Part shown: one piece after another, positions 1 to 10,178 of the stretch
Numbering within the stretch: position 1 is the stretch's first letter
Layout: every line of letters starts with the position of its first letter
Assembly (NCBI GenBank): GCA_018350325.1
Contig: JAEVLN010000002.1
Location: forward strand, 5,067,456 to 5,131,455
Source of the DNA: Globodera rostochiensis
Lineage: Eukaryota > Nematoda > Chromadorea > Rhabditida > Heteroderidae
Direction of reading: 5' to 3'
Length of the DNA stretch: 64,000 bases
Notes under the pieces: generated by a model
What the model was told of the DNA's origin: nothing
What the model saw: the letters and a program-made list of their open reading frames with translations, nothing else
Databases searched by the model: none
Translations under genes and position numbers: made by a program

Positions 1-1482
1 GTATTAAAAAATAATTTGCTTTAATTAAGTTAAAGTTTATTTGATTCATACTCATTAAAAAAATAAAGAATAAAGTTTAATGAAAAAAATTTTATACCAT
101 GATGGTTTTTTAATTTAAAGCCATCAAAAAAATTGTTTTGTTAGTTAGACTCTAATATATAAATCGTTTAGTGCTTATGCCAGACTAATTACGCATGTTC
201 AAGATTTTATGGTCGATGTTTTTCTTAAAAACCAAATTTAGGTTAAAAATGTTATTTTATGTATTATTTATATATTATTATTGGCATGGGGATGGTTGAC
301 AAATCGAACGACTAATGGTTAGCTTTCCTTATGGCGTCGATAAAATTTCTAATTTAGCCTAATTCCATCATTTAGTTCACCACGAGTCGTTAATAGATTA
401 TTCTTGTTACTTTAAATTGTAAATTCCATATATTTTTTTAAGTTCAATTACCTATTTATATTTATTATGTTTTATTTTTAATGTAAATTTTAATTTAAAA
501 ATTTGGTCTATAAATTAATTCCACATTTTATTCAAGCTTATTTATTTAATCATATTGTTAAAAAAGATTTGCGAGTTTAATCAAGTTCAAGTCAAATCGT
601 GAACGGATATTTTAAAATTTAAATCTTTCTGGATTATTCATAATTTTCTACATGTATTATTTTTATTTTTAATTATAAACCTTTTGGTTACAAATAAAAT
701 TTTAAGCTTACTTCGATTTTCAATTTTTACGAGAAATTTATTGTAGTTTGAATCTTTTTATTACAATTTTGATTACCATTATTTTCTTTCTTTGGCTGTT
801 TTTTGAAAGATTTAGATAGTTTTCAAAGAACTTACTTAAAAGCAATACATTCTTTTAATTGTTTCATATTAATAAACTTATGAAGTTGTCAAGTAAATAT
901 TCAATCTTTGTACTAATATTAAACTGCAAAAAAAGCAACAATTGCGCCTTTTTGCCATTTAATTGCCTCATCGGTAAACAATGTAATTTTTTAGATTCAA
1001 CTATTGCCGTTGCGAATACTCATTTTTTTTGAATGCTCGAATAAAATATTTAGAATTTATACACCCAACCATTTATTTAAGCATTTGCCTTTTACAAAAT
1101 ATTGCACACAATTTTTTCATTTACTTTATCTAAAACCTGAATATTCCTCGTTATTATGTACGACGCACTTCAATCGTTATTACAAATAAATGCCATTTTA
1201 AATAAAATAATAGCTTTATTCTATAATTGGAGTTAAATATTTTGTTGCATATTTTAATTAGTTTCTATTTTAACGGGCTTTTACGCCAACAATAAAGCAC
1301 ATTAACTGCACTCGGATTAATTAGTATTTATCAGCTATATTTTTATCTTCTTTTACAAAAATAAAACATAAAAAAATATCATTTATAAACAAAATTTGAC
1401 AAATAATATTTTTAATTTCTTGTTTTACTAGAATAAATTTTATAAAACTTGCTTAAATTGTTTATTTATTTTTTGTTATCAG
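1..1482. other. AT-rich stretch without a recognised gene
   Basis: Intron-like or intergenic AT-rich DNA. A 61-codon open frame at 1004-1189 has no coding character. The motif GGGATGGTTGACAAAT near 289-304 recurs near 12220-12235. I see nothing else. Confidence 0.5.
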
Positions 1483-1540
1483 CCATGGAGAGTGCCGTAA
1501 CACCGCCTTCCACGAAGCAGGCCATGTCGTGGTGACTCGG
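1483..1540 (+). CDS. Exon with HEAGH zinc motif, M41 (FtsH-like) peptidase-like
   Basis: A GC-richer island of 58 nt follows an acceptor (TTTTTGTTATCAG) and precedes a possible donor (CGG|GTATTG). In the only well-behaved frame it reads 19 codons ending AFHEAGHVVVTR. HEAGH is the zinc-binding HExxH form typical of M41 peptidases (FtsH, YME1, AFG3 types), where it is usually preceded by an aromatic residue and followed by small hydrophobic residues, as here. Codon third positions are G/C-rich compared with the surroundings. M41 enzymes are ATP-dependent membr­ane-bound proteases of organelles; that role is inferred only from the motif. The AAA domain is not visible in the window and would lie upstream. 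The exon is short, so chance similarity cannot be excluded. Confidence 0.4.
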
Positions 1541-2405
1541 GTATTGCTTTTTCGCGTCATATGATCCTAAATTTATCATAGTTTATTCGCACTTTTTATG
1601 ATATGAAGCAAACTTTTCTTATTTAATTTTATTCCATGGTGTGTTGTGTTCCAGAAAAGCTTGCATCTGTAAATCTGTGATGTAAAAAAAGATTATTTGG
1701 TCCTCTGCTAAAAATTAGCAAGAGCAATAATATGTAATATTTTATTATGAATTTATTTTAATTCCCAAAAGTATGTTCATCCCCCATGGGTCAACATTTG
1801 CCTAATCATTATTATTTTTAATATCAGGACTATTCTTCGCCGTATTTTTTTTTTTGAAGTATAAAACCGGGTCTTTATAAAAAAATATCAGTCGCTTCAT
1901 GTAGTTGTTTTTAAAAAATCAGATTTATGAACAATTTCTTCATTATAACTTTTTTTAAAATATCAAGCCGTTTGTCGTATCCATTTGGCGATTGAGTTTA
2001 TAACAATTGGAGGTGATATTTTTTCCAAATAGTTAGCAAATTTTATTTTATTTTTTATTTCAAGGACATTTAATAATAGTCTAAATTGGTTTTCTTCAGT
2101 TGACATTTGAAAAGTGACTTATTTATTATTTTTCATGACTACAATATAACAAATATTCCGTATCAGATTTAGTCAATTGCTTAAACAACTTTTATTTCTT
2201 TACTTTTGACGTATATTTGGCATCTTAGTTAAACAGAGACACTATTATTGGGCAAAAATTATGCATTAACAACATCAAATTCACAATTTTTTTAATGCAA
2301 TGAGCCTTTATGTCTTTATTTATCGTTGCAAAAATTTTTCGGTGTAATTATAAATTATTTAATCTTTATTTAATGATCCATCGCTTTGTTATATGTACCC
2401 CGAAG
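1541..2405. other. Intron-like AT-rich stretch
   Basis: T-rich DNA between two exon candidates. No repeat or coding signal was recognised. Confidence 0.4.
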
Positions 2406-2497
2406 TTCTACTGCACAAAGGGAACTCTGCTAGACACGCAATACCACGGACCATCTGAGCAGCACATGGGCAATTCAGCCCATGTAACAGCAGCAGG
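2406..2497. CDS. Exon-like GC-rich island, unknown product
   Basis: On the plus strand an acceptor-like CCCGAAG precedes 30 open codons (FYCTKGTLLDTQYHGPSEQH and onward), followed by a good donor AGG|GTGCGT. Its start phase (0) agrees with the end phase of the exon at 1483-1540, so it could be the next exon of the M41-like gene. The minus strand is also open here, with an equal share of G/C third positions, so the strand is not settled. The product is not recognised. Confidence 0.25.
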
Positions 2498-4365
2498 GTG
2501 CGTATTTGCGATGTATTTGATTAAGTTATTTTGTAATTTTGGACTCAATAAGATAATTTTTTGTTTAGAGTAACTGTAAAAATGTAAAATTGCACTCAAT
2601 AAAATAATGAATTTTATTAATATAATTTATATAAATTAATTTATATTCATTACTAATTTATTAATTGATCGAATAGAAAAATTTAAACTTAAACCATTTT
2701 TTGGTTCGACAAAAAATAAAATTTAATTATTTCTTGGTACATAATTTATTTATGATCATTTTTTATTACAAAATTTTCATAGGTTTTCACAGCAACAAAA
2801 TTATCTTTTTATCATCCAAACAGATTAATTAAATCAATATTTATATTTATCTTTATTTAAATATCTCAATTTTCATTGTTTTTATTTAATGTAGATATAT
2901 TCAAATTATGACACTAACAAAGATATTTAATCAATTTGGTTTATTAATTTATTTATATTTACTGGGGGCGTTAAATTAATTTGTTGCTAAGGGGTGGAAA
3001 TGAGTGTATCGATGGAAACTCTCCTGGGTATTTGGTTAAAATTTTATCGAACTTTTATATATTTTTAATTTGGTGCTTTTGATTAATAATGGTGCGCATT
3101 TTCAGAACAATAAAAGGGTTTAGTTGAGTTTTAAAAAAACTAAAATCATATATATATATTTTGGCTAAAGCTTTTAATTGCGTTTTATTCCTTTTTTCTG
3201 ATCCTTATTGCTGATTCTGCATATTTGTTCATAGAAAATAATTTATTTTTTTATTTATATGGGTATTTATTTGCCGCTATAGTAGACAAAATTTCTCAAA
3301 ATATTTATTATTTCTCTTGGGTAAAGTTTCATTTTCTGATTTAAATATTTGATTATATATTAAAAAATGGCGCTTCTGTGTGTATTTGTTTTAACAATTC
3401 TTTAAAATTACTGTAAGATTCTATCTCTTTGCATTCTACTTAAAATAATAACTGCTATTGCCGAGACCTTGCATAGATTTTCTGTTAACATCTTTCGATT
3501 TTATTTTGATGCTTTGTGTGTTTAAGCGTCGTTTGTTTAAATATTTAAGGTATTTTTTAAATTTATATCAGCAAATACATATTTAATTATTTCGTGGGAC
3601 TGGTATTAAACATTATATTAACTTAAATCGACTATGATAATTGTTCTGCGGCACGTCGATACACGTTACATTTTAACGTTTTCTGATTATACGCGTTAAA
3701 TTTAACGTTTGGCCTTGGACCAAACTTTGGTAATTAAAGCATTTTTTAATTTAAAGCAAAAATGTGGCTGCTTATTTAAAATATTTAAATTGATCGTGTA
3801 CCGTTCAACAGAACATTTCGGAAAGCGAGCTTTTTGAAAATATCTTTTTTAAATATTTTTCTTCTTTCAGCAACAAAATTTGAATTGAAATTTGTATGTT
3901 TATCTGATCATAACTTTTGTGTTTCTTTCGAATGTAAAAATACCGCTAAATCATCACTTTAGTCGAGTGATGTATAACGCCAATATATGTAAACATTAAT
4001 GCTAAATACTCAGTGTTATTAACTTTTGTAAATTTGAGTAGCTGGGAACTCTGTCTTTTCCAATAATATCCATGATTTACAAATATTCGGCTACGTCGTA
4101 AGATTAGTTCATAATCTATTTTTATAAAGATCTTTTAAATGTTACTATTTCTAACATTTTTAAACTTTTCATTGATTTGTTTTATTTTCGTGTGTAATAG
4201 TTTTATTTATTTTAATTAGAAGATAATTAATGAATTATTCTTTTTAACCAGTTTTCATAGTCTAGTCATATTCTTGACTCTTTTGATACTTTCTCGTAAT
4301 GTTAAATGGGACGCAACCCAGACAATAATTACCAAGAATTTAATTTAAAAAATTAAAATACTCGC
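2498..4365. other. Long AT-rich stretch
   Basis: Intron-like T-rich DNA. A small GC-richer patch at 3645-3675 is too short to interpret. No gene was recognised. Confidence 0.4.
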
Positions 4366-4760
4366 TCAGCAAGGAGCTTTTTGTGATGTTGATTCTGGCG
4401 GCACATCATACCGTAAACTCGCTACGCGTGCTTCGCGCTCGCCCAACCCTCCCTTCCCTACACTCGCTTTGCTTCCAACGTGGGCTTCGCCCACTTTTGG
4501 ACACCTTGTCCAGAAAAAGTTGACCCTTTGTCTGACACAGATTTTTGTTAAATTCGTGATCAGCACATCAAGTTACCCACCCTACCTCCCCTACCCACCC
4601 CACTTAAATTTCAGATTTAGTCCAAAAATTTGTCGACACTTTGTCTAAGCTAAAAATAATTGTCAAATTCGTGACCAGCCCATTAAACCTCCCCCCATTA
4701 GATCTAAATAAATCCGACCAACACAGGGGCTAAAGGGGGGTCACCCTTTCAAACTTTTCC
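4366..4760. repeat. GC-rich repeat fragment with internal near-duplication
   Basis: This island carries short hairpins (GTGGGC-TTC-GCCCAC at 4480-4494; TGGACA-CCT-TGTCCA at 4498-4512). It also has two related segments, about 4498-4580 and 4620-4695, both containing a 'TTTGTCTnA...GTnAAATTCGTGA(T/C)CAGC' pattern. The composition (GCGAAGC, GGGCGAAGCCC on the minus strand) is that of a dispersed repeat rather than an exon. The 66-codon minus-strand frame across it looks like low-complexity translation. The family is unknown. Confidence 0.4.
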
Positions 4761-5304
4761 GAATTACTGAAAGAAATAACACTGTTAAAATTAATATTCA
4801 GATATTAACTGAAGCACTCAATGCGCTGCATTAAACTGCGGATTTTATTGAAGGTAATATGTAAAAAAGTATTTTTATAAATCAAACTTTCTTGGTTAAT
4901 TATTAAATTAGCATGCATTACTTATTTCATTTAAATAATGGGGGTCATTCCGATCAAACGACCAATAATTTTAATTTTGATTGCTTTTAAAGCATCCACG
5001 TGGTTTTATTTTTAAAAGTCAGTTTTTGAAAATATACACAGAAATTTTGGGCATGCATCAATTTGATTTCACATTTCGAAATTTATATTTCAATATATTA
5101 TGTTCTTTAAGCTGTATTCTTTGTGTTTTAATTATTTATTAAAATAATTTATGTAATATTACTTATGTTGTCCAGACTCCAGATTCTGAGTCAAAAAAAA
5201 GGAAATTTGGACCCAAAACTCTGATATCGAGAAATCGGTTACATCTCTATGGAAGCAATATGTAATATAATTTTTTTGCTATTTTTTATTAATTTTGTTT
5301 TGCA

Positions 5305-5395
5305 GTTGATGACCTTACGTTTCCTTGGGTATCGTCGCCTTTACCCCATCAATTATTGCAGAAAATGAACATACTGGGAATTGTAATCATTAGTT
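5305..5395 (+). CDS. Possible exon after a strong splice acceptor
   Basis: TTAATTTTGTTTTGCAG is a textbook acceptor. Behind it one frame reads DDLTFPWVSSPLPHQLLQKM and on to a stop near 5395; another reads LMTLRFLGYRRLYPINYCRK. An upstream island at 5177-5260 (frame PDSESKKRKFGPKTLISRNR) could be the preceding exon, but its phase does not join cleanly. The product is unknown. Confidence 0.2.
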
Positions 5396-5452
5396 AGTTT
5401 AGAATTTTTTAAATAAAAATTAATGATTTTATCCTAAATTTAAATAGGCATA

Positions 5453-5647
5453 CTTCAAAATAGAGCCCGGTCGAGACGAGATCTCGTCTCGAGGATCTCG
5501 AAAAATCTCGACGCGAGATCTCGCTCGAAGAAATTTTTCGAGATTTTTCCGAGAATCTCGGCTTTTTCGATAATCTCGTCTCGACATCTCGAAAAATCTC
5601 GACTCGAGATGCTCGCTCGAAGCTCAAGTCCGGGCTCTACTTCAAAA
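5453..5647. repeat. Target site duplication of the MITE
   Basis: A perfect 8-bp direct repeat, CTTCAAAA, lies at 5453-5460 and 5640-5647 and directly abuts both element ends. Confidence 0.9.
5461..5639. mobile_element. 179-bp hAT-type MITE
   Basis: It begins TAGAGCCCGG and ends with the exact reverse complement CCGGGCTCTA. The 8 bp on each side are identical (CTTCAAAA at 5453-5460 and 5640-5647). An 8-bp target duplication with short inverted termini is the hAT superfamily signature. The body is non-coding and built from ATCTCG/CGAGAT units that can fold on themselves. Open frames crossing it are spurious. The terminus resembles that of the 739-bp element at 37161-37899. Confidence 0.9.
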
Positions 5648-5702
5648 TCAAAACGCTTCGATAAAAAAAAGACAGGCGACAAAAAGAAAATGTTGCTAAT
5701 AA

Positions 5703-5915
5703 TTAGGAAATGGACGCCAAATATTCGATGTGAAAATGGATGAATTTGTGTGGTTGTGCAGAGAAAAGGTCAGTGCCAACCAATCGAAGATGGAGACACA
5801 TTTGGGAGAACGCGAGCGACGGAGGCGGGAAGGAAGCAAATGGTGAGGGCAAAGAGGAGGAGGGAGAGAGAAAGCGAGGGCAAAGAAAGTGGGGAAGAGA
5901 AAACAAATCGATTCA
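5703..5915 (+). repeat. Fragment of the 1.6-kb purine-tract repeat family
   Basis: It matches the plus strand of the repeat at 24370-24715: AAATGGACGCCAAATATTCG, then GAGAAAAGGTCAGTGCCAA, then a long GA-rich tract (GAGAGAGAAAGCGAGGGC). It is more diverged than the copies at 23-25 and 37-40 kb. Open frames here are low-complexity products of the tract. Confidence 0.6.
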
Positions 5916-6119
5916 GTGAGATTTGTTGGAATATAACTTTAACGCTCACTGTTTTTATATATTTTTTGATTTTTTTGCCAAAAATTAAATAAATTAATTT
6001 ACTTAATTTTAAATATTTATCTGCATTGCTTACAAAAATTTAAGTTATATAAGCGTATTGCAAAATTATAGCAAATTTTTCTTAAAGTGCCAATTTCTGT
6101 TAATGTTTTATCCAAACAA

Positions 6120-7357
6120 TTTGCGTCTTACCGACAATTGGAATTCGAGCCGATAGAAGCGAGTTGCAGTAAAGAGCCGACACTTCCTCTGTGGGTTTTA
6201 GAAGATTCTTTAAACCAAAAATATTGCCGTAAATAAAAGTTATTGATAAAGCTTTATAAACGCACCTTTATTAGCTTTACCGACTGCCATTCTTTCTGGC
6301 AAAGAAGTAGTTCAAATTTGTGGGTTCTTACCAAAAATTCATCAATTGCACTTTCTTGGGCCACCATTCTCTCAAGCATTCGTAGGGTCGAGTTCCACCT
6401 AGTGCTCACGTCCTAAAAATTATCAAAACAGAATCTTATTTCAAATAAACCTGTAAAAGTTTTTCTTTTGGCAATCCAAGTTCAATCTTTCAATCTTCAT
6501 CATTTCAAGGGCCTAAAATTATGTATCATTACGTTGAATTATTATTTGAATAATAACACACTTTAACGAGATTCGACGCTGAATCGGTTATAAAGCAATG
6601 GCAATTTTTCAGATTCCATTCAGTGAGCAATTCCAAAAAAATGTCTTTGATCCTCTCAGCCGTATGCGAGCCGCTGAATTTCCGAATGGCTAGTGTATAT
6701 TTTTTCCTTGCGTAATTTTCCGCAACGCCAACAGCCCTCAAGCTAAACAACCCTATTTATTTATCATTTCTCTTTGTGTTAACCTTATGAACGCCTCTTT
6801 AGTCGCGTCCGAAGTCTAAATGTCTGTAGTAAAACTGATTTGCTCCATCGCCGTTACTTCAGACTTGACTTTTTCTTTCATTATTTTGTAAACCCCTGGT
6901 AATGCTTCTTTTCTGTAATGGCTTTCATCACGCAGATTTTCGGCCTGATTGCGGACAAGTGATTTGAAGGTTGGATGATTGATAACTCGGAAGGGAATGT
7001 TACAGCACACGGAAAAGTTCACAATTTTTTTATCAAGCACACTGAGCGTACCTGAAACATAAGTCGTAAATGCTTTAAGACATAAATTAGAAAATGACCA
7101 GTGCTGCGAGTGACAAAATTTGTGATTTTGTTTGATTCGCTTTGCTTTGACTTGCCTCCTTCAATCTTATCAAATTTCTCCGCATATGATGACCCCTTGT
7201 GTTTCGTAAACAGATGAATTTTTAGGCCTTTTATGCTGCGGTTGGACAATTTCAGAACAGAATTCAGTCCTTTCTCCTTACAGTCCAAACATTCCACTAC
7301 ATTTTTGTTTTCTTCAATATGGCTGAAAAGACCGATTTGCCAAATTGGGTGGCTCAT
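6120..7357 (-). pseudogene. Decayed hAT (ZBED-like) transposase
   Basis: Reading from 7357 downward, the first block has a BED-type zinc finger: VECLDCKEKG with Cys23 and Cys26, then IHLFTKH with His48 and His53. The next block (7040-6816) reads like hAT transposase after the BED domain (FRVINHPTFKSLVRN, then KSEVTAMEQISFTTDI, where hAT enzymes have a W/FT-D motif). A third block (6750-6529) contains LTEWNLKNCHCFITDSASN, matching the conserved hAT 'W.L..k....tDNA.N' region. A fourth, about 6420-6280, reads DVSTRWNSTLRMLERMVAQE, the hAT 'D..TRWnSt' motif. The blocks lie in different frames with stops between them, and the C-terminal dimerisation region is missing or unrecognisable. I found no inverted termini or target duplication, so the element is a truncated relic. 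Confidence 0.85.
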
Positions 7358-7421
7358 AATAATGATAACAGAGAATTTTTAGCCTGAATTAAATTAAAAA
7401 TTTCATATTACAAATCGCAAG

Positions 7422-7476
7422 GACTCCAAGGTGCTGCGGGAGCGTTACAGCATCAATGCCAAACCTGACGGCGCTA
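7422..7476 (+). CDS. Exon-like GC-rich island
   Basis: The island reads DSKVLRERYSINAKPDGA on the plus strand with strongly G/C-rich third positions, between an acceptor-like AAATCGCAAG and a possible donor CTA|GTAGAC. The frame stays open further, to about 7540. It lies just outside the hAT relic, on the opposite strand. It could belong to the same plus-strand gene as the exon at 1483. The product is unknown. Confidence 0.28.
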
Positions 7477-7539
7477 GTAGACCACACGATCGATCTTTCA
7501 ATGGCGGAGCTAATGTTCTACATATTTATTTTACTAATT

Positions 7540-8550
7540 AACGTTTTTAATCGAATTTTAAAACCAATTATTTGAAAACCCAATATTTAAAGCAATTCGC
7601 AATGAAAAAATCTTATGCTGAAACTTTACTTTAAATTTTATTAATACTGCAAATAATGATTTAGCAAAAAGGTAAATGTAATTAAATTGAATATGTACCA
7701 AGAATAAACGCATTTTTTTGATAATTCCAATCGTTACTGGAGTTGTGACTTAACTTATCCGCACTGGATCCGCTGCTGCTTGTTTTTTGTTACTTTCTGT
7801 CAAATATTTACGTTTTCTGTTGGCATTGGATTATTAAAGAGCCTCAAATTTTTTTTGGCACCAACTTGCGAGACGGGATCGATCGCATGTATTTCTAATA
7901 GCAACCAAAACATTAAATGACTATAAATACCTTCAATAAAAAGACAAACAATTAATTTAGTTCAAATTTAAATCAAACTTTACACAAAAATTTTTGCTTA
8001 AATAAACTAATAATGTTTGCGAAACTCTCCTATGTGCGCGATGTCATAATAATTCCAACAAAAAAATTTTGGCAGAAATATTTATTTTAACGCTTAATCA
8101 CATCAACCCGATGTTGATGAATTTATTAAACACGAAACAAATTTATTATTACAGATAACTTCAAAAAATCTTAGAATTTTTTTTGAGAAAAATAAGACAG
8201 TTTAGAGATTCTATAAAATCAAAAATATATAAAAACAAAATAATAAAAAAGAAACATTTCCTAAAAAATATATTAGAAAATGAAATTTTTACAATAACGG
8301 TGCGTAACATTTTTTTAAAAAATCGTTAAAATTCACAACCGTTAAGTGAATCTATGTATATCTTAAAGTAGAATATTTTATAAAAAATATACAATTAAAA
8401 AATTATGATTAATCAAAAATGACAAAACATTGTCAACAAAGAATGATTTTAAAATAAGTAATATTGGGATTAATTAAACTCTAGGAATAAAAAATAATGT
8501 TATTAAAATAACCTTTAATCAAAAACCAAATGATAATTAAAAACCGCACA
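7540..8550. other. AT-rich stretch; composition switch near 7.9 kb
   Basis: No gene was recognised. Around 7.9 kb the plus strand changes from T-rich to A-rich and stays A-rich to about 10.75 kb. Confidence 0.4.
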
Positions 8551-8610
8551 TCGATTGTCACTCCGGAGCACGTGGAATACGCAATGACTGCTTTACGACA
8601 CGTGAATTAA
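8551..8610. CDS. Exon-like island, strand unresolved
   Basis: The plus strand reads RTSIVTPEHVEYAMTALRH, reminiscent of a helix in histone-fold proteins, but no acceptor lies close upstream. The minus strand reads AVIAYSTCSGVTIDV behind a possible acceptor (GTCGTAAAG). Both are open. This is probably coding DNA, but its identity and strand are unknown. Confidence 0.22.
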
Positions 8611-9003
8611 AACATTAGAATAAAAAAAATAAATAAATCAATACAAAAAATTTACTAAATAAAACTTTTTTTAAATATCAAAGGCTAAAGAAGTCAATTA
8701 CTAATTTTGTGCGTAATAATTATGTTAAAAGTAAATGTTTGAAGTTAAAACACTTATTGGAATTAAAATCCTGCGTGAAGTTACGGAAAGCGATTATAAA
8801 GAACCAAAAAAATTTTTGACAAAAGAACCGAAAAAATATTAAACACTAATAAACACCCAAAAAAACGTTGCACCTTTGCTATACTCGCTTTTATACTCAG
8901 TTGCATGGATTAACTTTTTAGCAAATCTAAAATGAATTACTAAGACTCATCAAACACATTAAAATTAGAAAAATGAAGAACTATTATTCAACTGCTACAT
9001 CAG

Positions 9004-9105
9004 CAACTTAATTTCTTTCCAAATACCCCGCCGCTACACGCGCGCTCAGCTCAAGGCAAAACTAATGGAGCAGATAGCCGGCAAGGCGGCCAAGATTTCT
9101 GTTTA
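9004..9105 (+). CDS. Terminal exon, possibly M41 peptidase helix region
   Basis: An acceptor (TTCAACTGCTACATCAG) precedes 33 open codons ending in TAA. The last part reads PRRYTRAQLKAKLMEQIAGK followed by AAK, with nearly all third positions G/C. In FtsH-type M41 peptidases a segment of pattern (S/T)R..L...(I/L)....GGR.AEE follows the HEAGH motif. TRAQLKAKLMEQIAGKAAK fits this, apart from G to A and R to K changes and loss of the glutamates. The order on the plus strand (HEAGH exon, then this) agrees with the family. The stop directly after KISV would truncate the domain, so either the exon ends earlier at an unseen donor or the gene is broken. This is an inference, not proof. Confidence 0.35.
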
Positions 9106-9640
9106 AAAAAGGGATTTTTATTTGTTGTTTGTCACTTTATCTGCTAAAGAACAAAATAAGGAAATAAACATTGTGGACCATTGATTTAAAAATAAACAAG
9201 TTTAAAAAATTATTATTGATTCTAAAAGAAATTCCTACGCTAAAAAGTCGATGCGCAAAAGTTAATTATTCTTGTTGACTTAAAAAATAAAAATTAAATT
9301 ATTCATAAAGCTATGAAAACCCATTGATAGAAATAAATACCATTGCTGGTAACCAATAGAGCATTGATACAATAGTTATATGGCGATTTATTAAAAAAGA
9401 TGTATTAAAAATTATAATCAAAACAAAAACATACACTATCATTATTTAAACTTTTCAAATAATAAACAAAACATTCAAGCTATAAAGAAAATAATTAAAC
9501 AATACTTTATAAAACTTCACGAGCTAGAACAAAGGATCTAGTTTTACGTGCTATTTAAAAAAGTCATATAAAAAAGCGCCATATTCTTTTTATATGCAAT
9601 TCCCTTATATGAATAAAACATTTTGATAGATAAAGGGTCT

Positions 9641-9790
9641 CGGTAGCTTTTCATACCGGTGAGATAAAAATTCGCGAACCGTTTTGGTCGAAAAGCCAAA
9701 AGGCTTTTCGGTTTTAAACAGGTTGAGTTGAAGCTCCGGTTTCATACCCCCCACCCATAGTCTAGAAATCGACAGGACTGATGAAAATTC
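9641..9790. repeat. GC-rich patch with two hairpins
   Basis: CGGTA...TACCG (9641-9658) and CGAAAAGCC-AAAA-GGCTTTTCG (9689-9710) can form stems. A 64-codon minus-strand frame crosses it without coding character. It is probably a small repeat remnant. Confidence 0.35.
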
Positions 9791-10099
9791 TGAGCCCAAA
9801 ACAACTTGGTACTATAACAAATTTGTAATCTGGCAAAAACCATAAAATAAAAGAAAGTTAGACAAAGTTTTAAGAAGTAAAAAATTTTAATTCTATCAAC
9901 AAGACAGGAGCACGAAAAATGAGTAATATAGAAAAAAAAGCAAGTCTTACGAATGTGTAAAAAGCAGGACGGAAAATTTATTGCAACAGTTAGATTATAA
10001 TAATAATAATCAAATTTCATATTTTGTCTAATCTAAAAAATCTAATCACAACTGTTTTCTTAAAATATTTAATAAAATTATATAAATACGTTAAAAAAC

Positions 10100-10178
10100 T
10101 TCGCCATTGGCTTTTATTCTGGGCTTGCTAACTTCGCTTCCCAGGATTGAAGTCGAGGGAGCGGACCTTCGGAGATGA
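10100..10178. CDS. Exon-like island, strand unresolved
   Basis: Plus: SPLAFILGLLTSLPRIEVEG then a stop. Minus: SAPSTSILGSEVSKPRIKAN behind a possible acceptor (TCATCTCCGAAG), then a stop. Both frames are plausible. The product is unknown. Confidence 0.17.

Noticed and set aside
5703..5992. Open frames on both strands over the GA tract
   Set aside because: They are low-complexity translations of a diverged repeat fragment.
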